DNA of 64,000 nucleotides from positions 1-64,000 of the forward strand of contig JAEDLK010000001.1 of the NCBI GenBank assembly GCA_016295355.1, read 5' to 3'. Source of the DNA: Clostridiaceae bacterium (lineage in GTDB: Bacteria > Bacillota > Clostridia > Oscillospirales > Acutalibacteraceae). The position numbers and the translations under genes are program-made. The first letter of the stretch is position 1. Each line of letters starts with the position of its first letter. This document shows positions 17,249-24,580 of the stretch, piece by piece. The notes beneath the pieces were generated by a model. The model was not told where the DNA came from, ran no database searches, and was given only the letters and a program-made list of their open reading frames with translations.

Positions 17249-18163
17249 TCAATAAACAAAGTAAATATAGACATCCCGTCGACCGAAGGCACGACAAGCG
17301 GCCTCGCTGGTGAAGAACAAATCGACATTGGTCGGACGACTTTTTATAAAGCCACCGGTATCGGCCGCCACCGCATACCCATAGGTATACCGTCCGTCAG
17401 CCGAAACAATATACATCTTGGTGCCGTACGGAATGACCTTCGGGTTTACGGCAATATAACCCGGTTGCGGATTAACGCCGGTTGAACAACGGAAGCCTGT
17501 ATAGGTATAGGCCGTCGCCTGCACCCGTGTTACCGAGGTATAGCGAATCGGCAAACCATCCTCATCCAACGGAATATCAATATCCGGCGTCAGGGTGGAA
17601 ATGGTTGCACCGGTAGATGTTACCGAAACATCGGTAGCGGTTGCCAAGGCAGGAGCCGGATTCACCCGAACCGGTTGGGGTTCGGGCTCCGGTTGGGGCT
17701 CCACATACGGAACCAAGTCAATGTAGCTTTCTTTGGTCAGCAAATCCTCACGGTCATAATTGCACATATCCTTTTCGCCGAATACAAAACCGGCTGCCTC
17801 AACAGCCTGTGCAACCGTGCATTCCTGCATGACCACCGATCGGGTTTCCCCGTCACACGTCACATAAACGTTGAAGGTTGGTGTCACCTGAATGGACAGA
17901 CGATTGCCATCCTTTTGTGTGTCAACCACTTGATATGTGTCATTATAGCCGGCGTAGCCCAAAATACTGCGAATATCCGACTTAAGTGTGTAAACCTTAT
18001 GAATACCGGTTCCGTCATTGATGAAAACAATGTTCATGGAAAGACAGAAAAAAGTTCCGACAAGCGCAATCAAAACCGCCATGCCGATTAACCCGATGGT
18101 TCGGCTATGGAAATAAATGAATGCGTGAAGGCTACTCATCAAATGTCTGGTTTTACCTATCAT
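17249..18163 (-). CDS. YabE-like cell-wall protein: DUF348 plus 3D domain
   Basis: Likely peptidoglycan lytic enzyme or wall remodelling protein of the YabE/Rpf-like kind. It has an N-terminal membrane anchor (IGLIGMAVLIALVGTFF), then a ubiquitin-like DUF348 segment (VTCDGETRSVVMQECTVAQA), a Pro/Glu/Gln linker, and a C-terminal 3D domain with three conserved aspartates (VAADTGGFIKSRPTNVDLFF). No G5 domain is visible, so it is shorter than classic YabE. The start is ATG 18163, eight bases after AAAGGAG; the frame extends 29 codons further but over the promoter. Confidence 0.85.
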   Translation of the reverse strand: MIGKTRHLMSSLHAFIYFHSRTIGLIGMAVLIALVGTFFCLSMNIVFINDGTGIHKVYTLKSDIRSILGYAGYNDTYQVVDTQKDGNRLSIQVTPTFNVYVTCDGETRSVVMQECTVAQAVEAAGFVFGEKDMCNYDREDLLTKESYIDLVPYVEPQPEPEPQPVRVNPAPALATATDVSVTSTGATISTLTPDIDIPLDEDGLPIRYTSVTRVQATAYTYTGFRCSTGVNPQPGYIAVNPKVIPYGTKMYIVSADGRYTYGYAVAADTGGFIKSRPTNVDLFFTSEAACRAFGRRDVYIYFVY

Positions 18164-18229
18164 CCAAAAACTCCTTTTATCATCGCAACAGACAGTTGCC
18201 ATGGCTCGCTTTTCTGGCGAACGAGCTCT

Positions 18230-18257
18230 ATTATACCGTCGAAAAATCAAATGTCAA
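18230..18257 (-). promoter_or_regulatory. Promoter for the 3D-domain protein gene
   Basis: TTGACA and TATAAT with a 16-base spacer on the minus strand. Confidence 0.85.
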
Positions 18258-18494
18258 CCCATTTTATCTTTATATTTTTGTACAATATGCCTAAATTACA
18301 AAATAATTTCAAAGTGTTACAAAGCTGTAACCTTTGGATTTGTTCCAAATTTTGCCAATTATTAACAATTCGTTTGTGCAAAGTCACAATTTGCAACTCC
18401 CCCGTTTTTGAGGCTATTTCAGGGGTATTTCAGCTCAAATCAGCCTTTTTCGCCCTTATCGCCAAAAAAGTTTATCTTATTTTATTTTTCCTAC

Positions 18495-18523
18495 TTTACA
18501 AGTCAGCCTTGCTGTGGTATAAT
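18495..18523 (+). promoter_or_regulatory. Promoter for pyrR-uraA
   Basis: TTTACA and TATAAT with a 17-base spacer. Transcription would start near 18530, leaving a leader of about 208 bases before pyrR that contains the attenuator. From 18258 to 18494 no gene is seen. Confidence 0.88.
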
Positions 18524-18580
18524 ACTTTCGGTAACAAAAAAGCAACCGCTTTATATAGGTTACCCCATTTGATGACTTTT

Positions 18581-18688
18581 AAGTCGGTACGAGATACCGA
18601 GAAGGTTGTTATCACGCACGGGCGCTGTATGCGTCTGCGATTTATCATGATCCCTTCTCCGCCGACTTAACCGTTCGGCGGTTTTTTT
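18581..18688 (+). promoter_or_regulatory. PyrR-type transcription attenuator
   Basis: All three alternative structures can be traced. The terminator is CCGCCGA (18659-18665) with TCGGCGG (18675-18681), then seven Ts. The antiterminator pairs AAGTCGG (18581-18587) with CCGACTT (18662-18668) and GAGAAGG (18599-18605) with CCTTCTC (18653-18659), so it consumes the terminator's left arm. The upstream hairpin GATA (18593-18596)/TATC (18610-18613), topped by CC-GAGAA-GG, resembles the PyrR binding loop and would block the antiterminator. By family knowledge, PyrR with UMP binds this loop and stops transcription when pyrimidines are plentiful. Confidence 0.85.
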
Positions 18689-18737
18689 ATGCCGTGGGCG
18701 TGAATGCCCCATATATTTATATGTAGGAGGACTTGCC

Positions 18738-19280
18738 ATGGAGCACTACAAAGCCACCTTAATGGATGAGGCGGCTGTCGGTCGGGCGCTGAAGCGAATT
18801 TCACACGAAATTTTAGAGCGCAACAACGGCTGTGAAAATATCTGCTTAATCGGCATTAAGCGTCGCGGCATCCCCTTGGCACAGCTGATCGCCGATAACA
18901 TCACCGCCATTGAGGGCATAACCCCGCCGGTGGGCGTCATAGATATCACCTTTTACCGGGATGATTTGCGCCAATCTTTTCGGGATCCGGTCGTCAATCA
19001 TTCCGATATTCCGTTCTCCATTGAGGGGAAAACCGTTGTGCTGATTGACGATGTTCTGTATACCGGACGCACGGTTCGGGCGGCATTGGACGCCTTGACG
19101 GCACTTGGCAGACCCGATGGTGTCCAATTAGCCGTTTTGGTCGACCGCGGCCATCGGGAATTGCCTATTCGGGGTGATTTCGTCGGCAAAAATGTCCCCA
19201 CCTCGTGCAGTGAGATGATTTCGGTTAAAATCCCGCCCTATGACAACTGTACCGCTGTGGAGCTGTATGAACGCGGTTAA
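18738..19280 (+). CDS. pyrR: Bifunctional PyrR regulator / uracil phosphoribosyltransferase
   Basis: RNA-binding attenuation protein that also converts uracil and PRPP to UMP. The 180-residue length is typical. The PRPP-binding loop is VVLIDDVLYTGRTVRAALDA near residue 97. An arginine-rich segment (IKRRGIPLAQ) and a late VDRGHRELPIR match the family. The RBS GGAGG precedes ATG by 8 bases. Its leader contains a PyrR-type attenuator, so it should control itself and uraA downstream. Confidence 0.97.
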   Translation: MEHYKATLMDEAAVGRALKRISHEILERNNGCENICLIGIKRRGIPLAQLIADNITAIEGITPPVGVIDITFYRDDLRQSFRDPVVNHSDIPFSIEGKTVVLIDDVLYTGRTVRAALDALTALGRPDGVQLAVLVDRGHRELPIRGDFVGKNVPTSCSEMISVKIPPYDNCTAVELYERG

Positions 19281-19348
19281 CACAGGATCACCTGTTTAAC
19301 ATACTATATTAATTCGTTCTGGAAAGGGCGAAATATGGAGGTAAAAAC

Positions 19349-20770
19349 ATGAAACTCGTCTACAATGTCAAAGATCGTCCGAAGTTCGGACAGCTGATCG
19401 TCTTTGCGTTTCAGCAACTGTTGGCCATCATGGCCGCCACCATCGCCGTACCGCTGATCACCAACAGCAATGTTGAGAAAAGCATCGCTGACGGCGTGAT
19501 TACCTGGGGCTTTACCCATCCCATGAGCACCGCCGCCGCTTTGTTCGGTGCCGGTGTCGGCACACTGATTTATGTGCTGTTCACCAAAGCCAAAAGCCCG
19601 GTATTTCTTGGTTCGTCCTTCGCCTTTTTAGGCTCCATGGCCGCCGCCTTCTCGGGTGCGCTGTCCATGCAGGCCGGTTACTTGGGTCTGATTCTCGGTG
19701 CTGTCTTTGCCGGTCTTGTTTATGTGGTGATTGCGCTGGTTGTTAAGCTGTGCGGAACCGGTTGGGTCAATAAACTCATGCCCGTTGCTGTTATCGGCCC
19801 GACTGTTGCCATCATCGGACTCGGCCTTGCCGGCAACGCTGTGGGCGATCTGCAGACCGCTCCGGCCGGTGGCAGCCAGTGCGCCGCCCTGGTGTGCGGT
19901 CTTGTCACACTGGCTGTGGTTATGCTGACCTCTACCTACGGCAAGAAGTTTACCAAGTTGATTCCCTTTGTGTTAGGTATCCTCGCCGGTTATGTTGTTG
20001 CCCTGGTGATGACCTTAATCGGACAGGCTCGTGGCATTCAAGAATTAATGATCATCAACTTAACTCCGTTCAAGGCCTTGGTTGCCGACGGTGTAACGCT
20101 GAAAACCTTCTTTGATGTGCCGGACTTCACCTTTATTCAGGCTCTCAAGGGTGTGAAGGACCTCGATGTCAGCTATGTCCTCTCCTTGGCGGTTGCTTAT
20201 GTGCCGGTTGCCTTCGTGGTCTTTGCTGAGCACATTGCCGACCACAAGAACATCTCCTCGGTCATTGAAACCGATTTGTTGGAAGAACCGGGTCTGCATC
20301 GTACCCTGTTGGGTGACGGCGTCGGCTCCATGTTCGGCGCCTTCTTCGGTGGTTGTCCGAACACCACCTACGGTGAATCGGTCGGTTGCGTGGCCATCAC
20401 CCGTAATGCCTCTGTCGTAACCATCGTGACCGCCGCCATCGGTGCCATGATCATTTCCTTCCTAACTCCCTTCGTAACCTTCCTGTCCTCTATTCCGAAC
20501 TGTGTCATGGGCGGTGTTTGCATGGCTCTGTACGGCTTCATCGCCGTTAGCGGTTTGAAGATGATTCAGAAGGTTGACTTGGATGAGAACCGCAACCTGT
20601 TCGTGGTTTCCACCATTTTGATCGCCGGTATCGGCGGATTGTCCCTCACCTTCGGTAAGGTCACCCTGACCTCCATCGCCTGTGCGCTGATTCTGGGCAT
20701 CTTAGCCAATGTGATGCTCTCCGGCAAAAAAGGCCAAAAGACCGAAGAAAAGGAAGAAATTAACGCCTGA
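19349..20770 (+). CDS. uraA: Uracil permease (NCS2 family)
   Basis: Membrane uracil:proton symporter. The 473 residues make about 12-14 hydrophobic segments, with the NCS2 features QQLLAIMAATIAVPL in the first helix, VAEH-like FVVFAEHIADHKNISS in the middle, and the GGCPNTTYGESVG motif that forms the substrate site. It follows pyrR by 68 bases without a terminator and is likely co-transcribed under the same attenuator. A palindromic terminator follows. Also called pyrP in Bacillus. Confidence 0.95.
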   Translation: MKLVYNVKDRPKFGQLIVFAFQQLLAIMAATIAVPLITNSNVEKSIADGVITWGFTHPMSTAAALFGAGVGTLIYVLFTKAKSPVFLGSSFAFLGSMAAAFSGALSMQAGYLGLILGAVFAGLVYVVIALVVKLCGTGWVNKLMPVAVIGPTVAIIGLGLAGNAVGDLQTAPAGGSQCAALVCGLVTLAVVMLTSTYGKKFTKLIPFVLGILAGYVVALVMTLIGQARGIQELMIINLTPFKALVADGVTLKTFFDVPDFTFIQALKGVKDLDVSYVLSLAVAYVPVAFVVFAEHIADHKNISSVIETDLLEEPGLHRTLLGDGVGSMFGAFFGGCPNTTYGESVGCVAITRNASVVTIVTAAIGAMIISFLTPFVTFLSSIPNCVMGGVCMALYGFIAVSGLKMIQKVDLDENRNLFVVSTILIAGIGGLSLTFGKVTLTSIACALILGILANVMLSGKKGQKTEEKEEINA

Positions 20771-20792
20771 TTCCCCCTGTTATAACACACGA

Positions 20793-20827
20793 CCCGGCCG
20801 CAGATCATGATCTGCGGCCGGGGTTTC
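20793..20827 (+). terminator. Terminator of pyrR-uraA
   Basis: CCCGGCCGCAGATC is followed at once by its complement, giving a 14-bp near-loopless palindrome, then GGTTTCTTT. A second weaker hairpin (GCCCAAAAC with GTTTGGGC) lies at 20849-20880. No gene is seen up to 21043. Confidence 0.85.
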
Positions 20828-20986
20828 TTTGCCGGCATAGCACGATGCCCAAAACGCCGAAATGTTGCTGTTTGGGCGGTTATGTATCGGCTCACTATTT
20901 CCTTTTTATCAATGATTGCGCTTGTTTGATTGAACATATAAATGACCCATACTTATAATAGCCGTTTTGAAAAACAAAGCACACAG

Positions 20987-21020
20987 AAAACCCCGAAAAC
21001 CGTGATGGTTTCGGGGTTTT
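20987..21020 (-). terminator. Terminator of rplM-rpsI
   Basis: AAAACCCCGAAAACC pairs with GGTTTCGGGGTTTT around GTGAT. On the minus strand Ts follow the stem. It lies 24 bases after the rpsI stop. Confidence 0.88.
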
Positions 21021-21043
21021 GGAATACTCTTTGAAATAAGAAA

Positions 21044-21442
21044 TTATCTCTTTGAGAACTGGGGTGCGCGACGGGCACCTTTGAGTCCGTACTTCTTTCT
21101 TTCCTTCATACGAGGATCTCTTGTGAGGAAACCGGCCTTCTTCAAAGCAGAACGCAGTTCCTCATCATACTGCAACAGACCACGGGCAATACCGTGACGG
21201 ATAGCACCGGCCTGGCCGGTAACACCGCCGCCGGCAACACGGCAAACGATGTCGAACTTATCGGCAACGCCGGCCAAAACCAACGGCTGACGAACGATGA
21301 GCTTTAAGGTTTCCAAACCGAAATACTCGTCGATGTCACGATCGTTAACGGTCACCTTGCCGGTTCCGTTATAAATGCGTACACGGGCAACAGAACTCTT
21401 TCTTCGACCGGTACCGTAAAAATAAGGTTTTCCTTCAAACAT
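21044..21442 (-). CDS. rpsI: 30S ribosomal protein S9
   Basis: Small-subunit protein whose C-terminal tail reaches the P-site tRNA. The 132-residue sequence has the signature GGGVTGQAGAIRHGIARGLL and ends in the basic tail ARRAPQFSKR, which is characteristic. It follows rplM by 17 bases in the universal L13-S9 operon, and a strong terminator follows. Confidence 0.98.
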   Translation of the reverse strand: MFEGKPYFYGTGRRKSSVARVRIYNGTGKVTVNDRDIDEYFGLETLKLIVRQPLVLAGVADKFDIVCRVAGGGVTGQAGAIRHGIARGLLQYDEELRSALKKAGFLTRDPRMKERKKYGLKGARRAPQFSKR

Positions 21443-21459
21443 GATTTCTGCTCCCTTCT

Positions 21460-21885
21460 TTATTCTACCACTTCAGGCTTCTGAGCGGTCTGATCATACT
21501 GTGCACCCCTATAAACGTGCAAGCGGGTCAGAGCCTTGCGACCGATGGTGTTATCCGGCACCATGCCCTTGATAGCCAATTCCATCGCCAATTCGGGACG
21601 GGTAGCCATCAAAGTAGCATAACGGACCTCTTTGAGGTGGCCGATATAGCCGGTGTGATGACGATAATACTTCTTTTCCAGCTTCTTGCCGGTCAGCACT
21701 GCCTTTTCAGCATTGATAACCACAACGAAATCGCCGCAGTCAACATTCGGTGTAAACTCGGGCTTGCCCTTGCCGCGAAGCAAATCGGCAACCTTAACAG
21801 CGGTACGACCCATGGGCTTATCCGCTGCGTCTACAATATACCATTTACGCTGAATGTCAGCAGGTTTTGCTAAAAATGTAGACAT
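21460..21885 (-). CDS. rplM: 50S ribosomal protein L13
   Basis: Large-subunit assembly protein. The 141 residues show L13 signatures: WYIVDAADKPMGRTAVKVAD at the start and the VYRGAQ segment near the C-terminus. ATG follows GGAGG. A near-consensus promoter sits 34 bases upstream, giving a leader of about 27 bases, too short for a large autoregulatory structure. Confidence 0.98.
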   Translation of the reverse strand: MSTFLAKPADIQRKWYIVDAADKPMGRTAVKVADLLRGKGKPEFTPNVDCGDFVVVINAEKAVLTGKKLEKKYYRHHTGYIGHLKEVRYATLMATRPELAMELAIKGMVPDNTIGRKALTRLHVYRGAQYDQTAQKPEVVE

Positions 21886-21918
21886 AACATAACCTCCAAT
21901 ATTTCTTGTACCTTGGGT

Positions 21919-21947
21919 ATCTTACCACATCCGGTAAGCCTTGTCAA
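21919..21947 (-). promoter_or_regulatory. Promoter for rplM-rpsI
   Basis: TTGACA and TAAGAT with a 17-base spacer on the minus strand. From 21948 to 22088 no gene or clear site is visible. Confidence 0.85.
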
Positions 21948-22088
21948 CCATATTTTCTTCAGAATTTTATTTATTTTTACAGTTCTTTGATTTTCTTTTG
22001 TTTTCTTTAATTTCCTCTCTTTTTCTCATGTTCTATTTTTGATTTATGCAAATCATAACCACCCGTCAAATGCAATAGTAAAATAAAG

Positions 22089-22683
22089 GTAGACACATGG
22101 AAAACCACCATGTATCTACCTTTTTCTTATGCTAAAATATAATAGGGAGGCATGAAAATGAAAAAAGGACAAAAAAGACGATTATGGACTAAAGAACAAA
22201 CATGAGAAATCATCGGCAAACGTTTGAACGAACATATGTCTGTACGAATACTTGAAAAAGAATATCATGCTGACAGAAGTATGATCTGTCATTAAAAAGT
22301 AAATATATGATCATTGTTTAGAATGTTTCATAGATAAAAAGAAAGAGCAGACCTACCCGGTCACACTTCACACCGACCAAGGTAGTGTCTAATCATCAGC
22401 AGGCTTTTATCAAACCCATAAAGATTATACTAATATTACACGCTCAATGTCAAGAGCCGGAACTCCAACAGACAATCCCATGATCGAATCATTAAATGGT
22501 TGGATAAAAGAAGAAATGAGAATAGACTTTGATTCAAAATCCGTCGAGGGTATACCCTCGTTTATTGAAAGGTATGTTCATGACTTTAATAACGAAAGAT
22601 TATCTTACAAACTCAATGACAAAACCCCTGTTCAATATAATATTGAACAAGGGTTTGAGTAACTGGTGGTTTTTACTGTCTAC
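22089..22683 (+). mobile_element. Degenerate IS3-family element, internally deleted
   Basis: Imperfect terminal inverted repeats are visible: GTAGACACATGGAAAACCACC at 22089 and, inverted, GTAGACAGTAAAAACCACCA ending at 22683. Between them lie pieces of orfA and orfB of an IS3-type transposase. The whole remnant is about 595 bases, roughly half of a normal IS3 element. Near the right end is a long hairpin, AACCCCTGTTCAATAT against ATATTGAACAAGGGTT, that overlaps the last codons. The element is very AT-rich compared with its neighbours. Confidence 0.85.
22152..22662 (+). pseudogene. IS3-family transposase remnant
   Basis: The first 17 codons (MKMKKGQKRRLWTKEQT) look like the start of an orfA helix-turn-helix protein and then meet TGA. 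The frame resumes with EIIGKRLNEHMSVRILEKEY and ends in TAA. After a deletion, the integrase core reappears as VTLHTDQGS, which holds the second catalytic Asp, then a further TAA. The last open part, from 22447, includes GTPTDNPMIESLNGWIKEEM with the catalytic Glu. The first catalytic Asp region is missing. The gene is non-functional. Confidence 0.88.
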
Positions 22684-22725
22684 TTTTACTTGACAAGTTC
22701 ATTAACAGGTGGTTTTCGTTACACA

Positions 22726-22764
22726 AAAAGAGATCACCGATGATCCGACCGGATCATCGGTGAT
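22726..22764 (-). terminator. Terminator of the dCMP deaminase gene
   Basis: ATCACCGATGATCC pairs with GGATCATCGGTGAT around a 4-base loop. On the minus strand CTCTTTTT follows. Confidence 0.92.
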
Positions 22765-22775
22765 AATTTATATCC

Positions 22776-23261
22776 TTATAGAGAAAAGCTCTCAGTTTTG
22801 CCCGTAGCATCATACGGTGTCATCACAACACCGGCCGACCGAAGCATCCGTTTGGCGGCCAAATTGCCGTCGGTGCCGTTATATTTATCGGAATAATAAA
22901 TAATTTCGCTTACCCCGATTTGAATGAGTGCCTTAGCGCATTCGTTGCAGGGAAACAGTGTGGTATAAACCTTGCAGCCCTTGAGTGCACCGACCCCGCC
23001 GGCCGAATTCAAAATGGCATTCAGCTCGGCATGGCAAACATAGGGGTACTTGGTATCATTGGCTTGACCCTCTCGCTCCCACGGAAACTCATCATCATCA
23101 CAGCAACGGGGCATTCCGTTATAGCCGACCGACAAAATGCGGTTTTCATCATTCACCAGACACGCCCCTACCTGCGTAGAAGGGTCCTTGCTCCGCCGAG
23201 CCGACAAGAGGGCAATCCCCATAAAGTATTCGTCCCAACTGATGTAATCGGTTCTTTTCAT
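22776..23261 (-). CDS. comEB: dCMP deaminase family protein (ComEB-like)
   Basis: Zinc-dependent deaminase converting dCMP to dUMP, which supplies thymidylate synthesis. The 161 residues carry HAELNAIL with the zinc His and catalytic Glu, and FPCNECAKALI with the two zinc cysteines. The N-terminal WDEYFMGIALLSARRSKDPS is typical. The name ComEB reflects the B. subtilis homologue; no competence genes are nearby. It has an AGGAG-type RBS and a terminator. Confidence 0.93.
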   Translation of the reverse strand: MKRTDYISWDEYFMGIALLSARRSKDPSTQVGACLVNDENRILSVGYNGMPRCCDDDEFPWEREGQANDTKYPYVCHAELNAILNSAGGVGALKGCKVYTTLFPCNECAKALIQIGVSEIIYYSDKYNGTDGNLAAKRMLRSAGVVMTPYDATGKTESFSL

Positions 23262-23370
23262 GCTTATTCTCCTTCTTTACGCCCTGCCACAGGTTTGTTA
23301 ACCCCTTGTTTACGGTAAGGCGGTTTTTCAGAATTCTCGGTGGCGGTTTGGGTAAGCATTTTACCCAACT

Positions 23371-24042
23371 TCAAAGCCCCTCGTTGATGGTGTGAATCAA
23401 ATCGGCAATTTCCTGCGGTTGCGACACCAAAAACCGTGCACCGGCGTTCTTTAGCTCCGTTTCATCACGGAAGCCCCACAAAACACCCACGGGTACATTG
23501 CCGGCACTGTGAGCCGTCATCATATCGGTGGCGCTGTCCCCCACGAACAGACATTCATCGGCATTGACGCCGATTTCGTTCATGGCTACATACGCCATAT
23601 GCGGTTGGGGTTTCAGCGGTATATCGGGCGTTTGACCCACCACCGCATCGAATAGCGAGGTGTCCCCGAAAACCGCCGGGACCACTCTATTGGTCATGGC
23701 GGAAGCCTTGTTGGTCACCACGGCGGTATGAATCCCCTGTTTCTTTAATCGGCGAAGCAACGGTACAATTCCTTCATATGCCGTGGAATAATCGGACGGA
23801 TGTTGCCCGTAATAATCAAAAAAGGCCTGCTTGACCTGCTCGATGATTTCCGGCTTTCTCCCCTCTTTAGGTAAGGCGCGTTCCATCATCACAGCGTTTC
23901 CATTCCCGGCATACTGCCGGAAGTTTTCCACCGGTCGAGTGGGATAGCCGAACTGTGTTAATGCATGGTTGGTAGCCACTGCCAAATCCTTTAAGGTGTT
24001 GACCAAGGTCCCGTCCAAATCAAACAACACTGCTTTTATCAT
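23371..24042 (-). CDS. HAD hydrolase, phosphoglycolate phosphatase-like
   Basis: Cytoplasmic phosphatase of HAD subfamily IA. Motif I is FDLDGTLVN with the nucleophilic Asp near residue 8. Motif II is the VVTNKAS strand near the centre. Motif III/IV is FVGDSATDMMTA. A helical cap lies between motifs I and II. The start is ATG 24042 (223 residues), with GGGGAAG just upstream. The family includes Gph and PpaX, and the substrate cannot be told from sequence. A second paralogue lies at 26309-26956. Confidence 0.88.
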   Translation of the reverse strand: MIKAVLFDLDGTLVNTLKDLAVATNHALTQFGYPTRPVENFRQYAGNGNAVMMERALPKEGRKPEIIEQVKQAFFDYYGQHPSDYSTAYEGIVPLLRRLKKQGIHTAVVTNKASAMTNRVVPAVFGDTSLFDAVVGQTPDIPLKPQPHMAYVAMNEIGVNADECLFVGDSATDMMTAHSAGNVPVGVLWGFRDETELKNAGARFLVSQPQEIADLIHTINEGL

Positions 24043-24146
24043 GTGTCTTCCCCATTTCAACCGTTTTAATCAATATACCATGTTTCATCCCTTTTTTCAA
24101 CCGTTCAACCGAAAAAAGGAACTTTTTCGTCCAACAAAAAAAAGAC

Positions 24147-24175
24147 TTGCTTTTTGCCATGCAATCTGTTACAAT
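24147..24175 (+). promoter_or_regulatory. Promoter for rpmB
   Basis: TTGCTT and TACAAT with a 17-base spacer, about 37 bases before the rpmB start. Confidence 0.8.
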
Positions 24176-24212
24176 AACTGTTGCGAATGTATTGTTCAAA
24201 GGAGGTTAGAAC

Positions 24213-24401
24213 ATGGCTAAATGTGATATCTGCAACAAAGAGATTACTTTCGGAATCAAAGTTTCCCACTCACATCGTCGTTCCAACCGTACCTGGAAGC
24301 CCAATGTCAAGAGAGTAAAAGCCATTGTTGACGGTTCTCCCCGTCGCATTTATGCTTGCACTCGTTGCTTGCGTTCCGGTAAGGTTACCCGTGCGATCTG
24401 A
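24213..24401 (+). CDS. rpmB: 50S ribosomal protein L28
   Basis: Large-subunit protein of 62 residues with the L28 signature VSHSHRRSNRTWKPNVKRV. It has two cysteine pairs (MAKCDICNK and YACTRCLR), so it is the zinc-binding form. The RBS AAAGGAGG is well placed. It forms a single-gene unit with its own promoter and terminator. Confidence 0.98.
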   Translation: MAKCDICNKEITFGIKVSHSHRRSNRTWKPNVKRVKAIVDGSPRRIYACTRCLRSGKVTRAI

Positions 24402-24430
24402 TAAAGAGTTTTCTTTGTAGATGAGAATTG

Positions 24431-24460
24431 AGAGCGGCCTTTTGGCACGCTCTTTTTCTT
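24431..24460 (+). terminator. Terminator of rpmB
   Basis: AGAGCGGCC pairs with GGCACGCTCT (one bulged base) and is followed by TTTTTCTTTT. Confidence 0.88.
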
Positions 24461-24498
24461 TTGTCCGCCGGTTGACCGAAAGTCTGTCAGTGACACAC

Positions 24499-24532
24499 AA
24501 AAGGAGCTGTAAACAGATTGTTTACAGCTCCT
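24499..24532 (-). terminator. Terminator of the transglutaminase-dockerin gene
   Basis: GGAGCTGTAAAC pairs with GTTTACAGCTCC around 5 bases; on the minus strand TTTTG follows. Confidence 0.85.
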
Positions 24533-24580
24533 TAATTTCTGTAGGTACAGTGCAATTGCACCGTTTTCAGAGGATTCTTA

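Noticed and set aside
21912..21947. Hairpins CTTACC/GGTAAG and GATACC/GGTAC as an L13 leader element
   Set aside because: The first overlaps the -35/-10 spacer of a near-consensus promoter, so it would not be transcribed; the remaining leader is too short.
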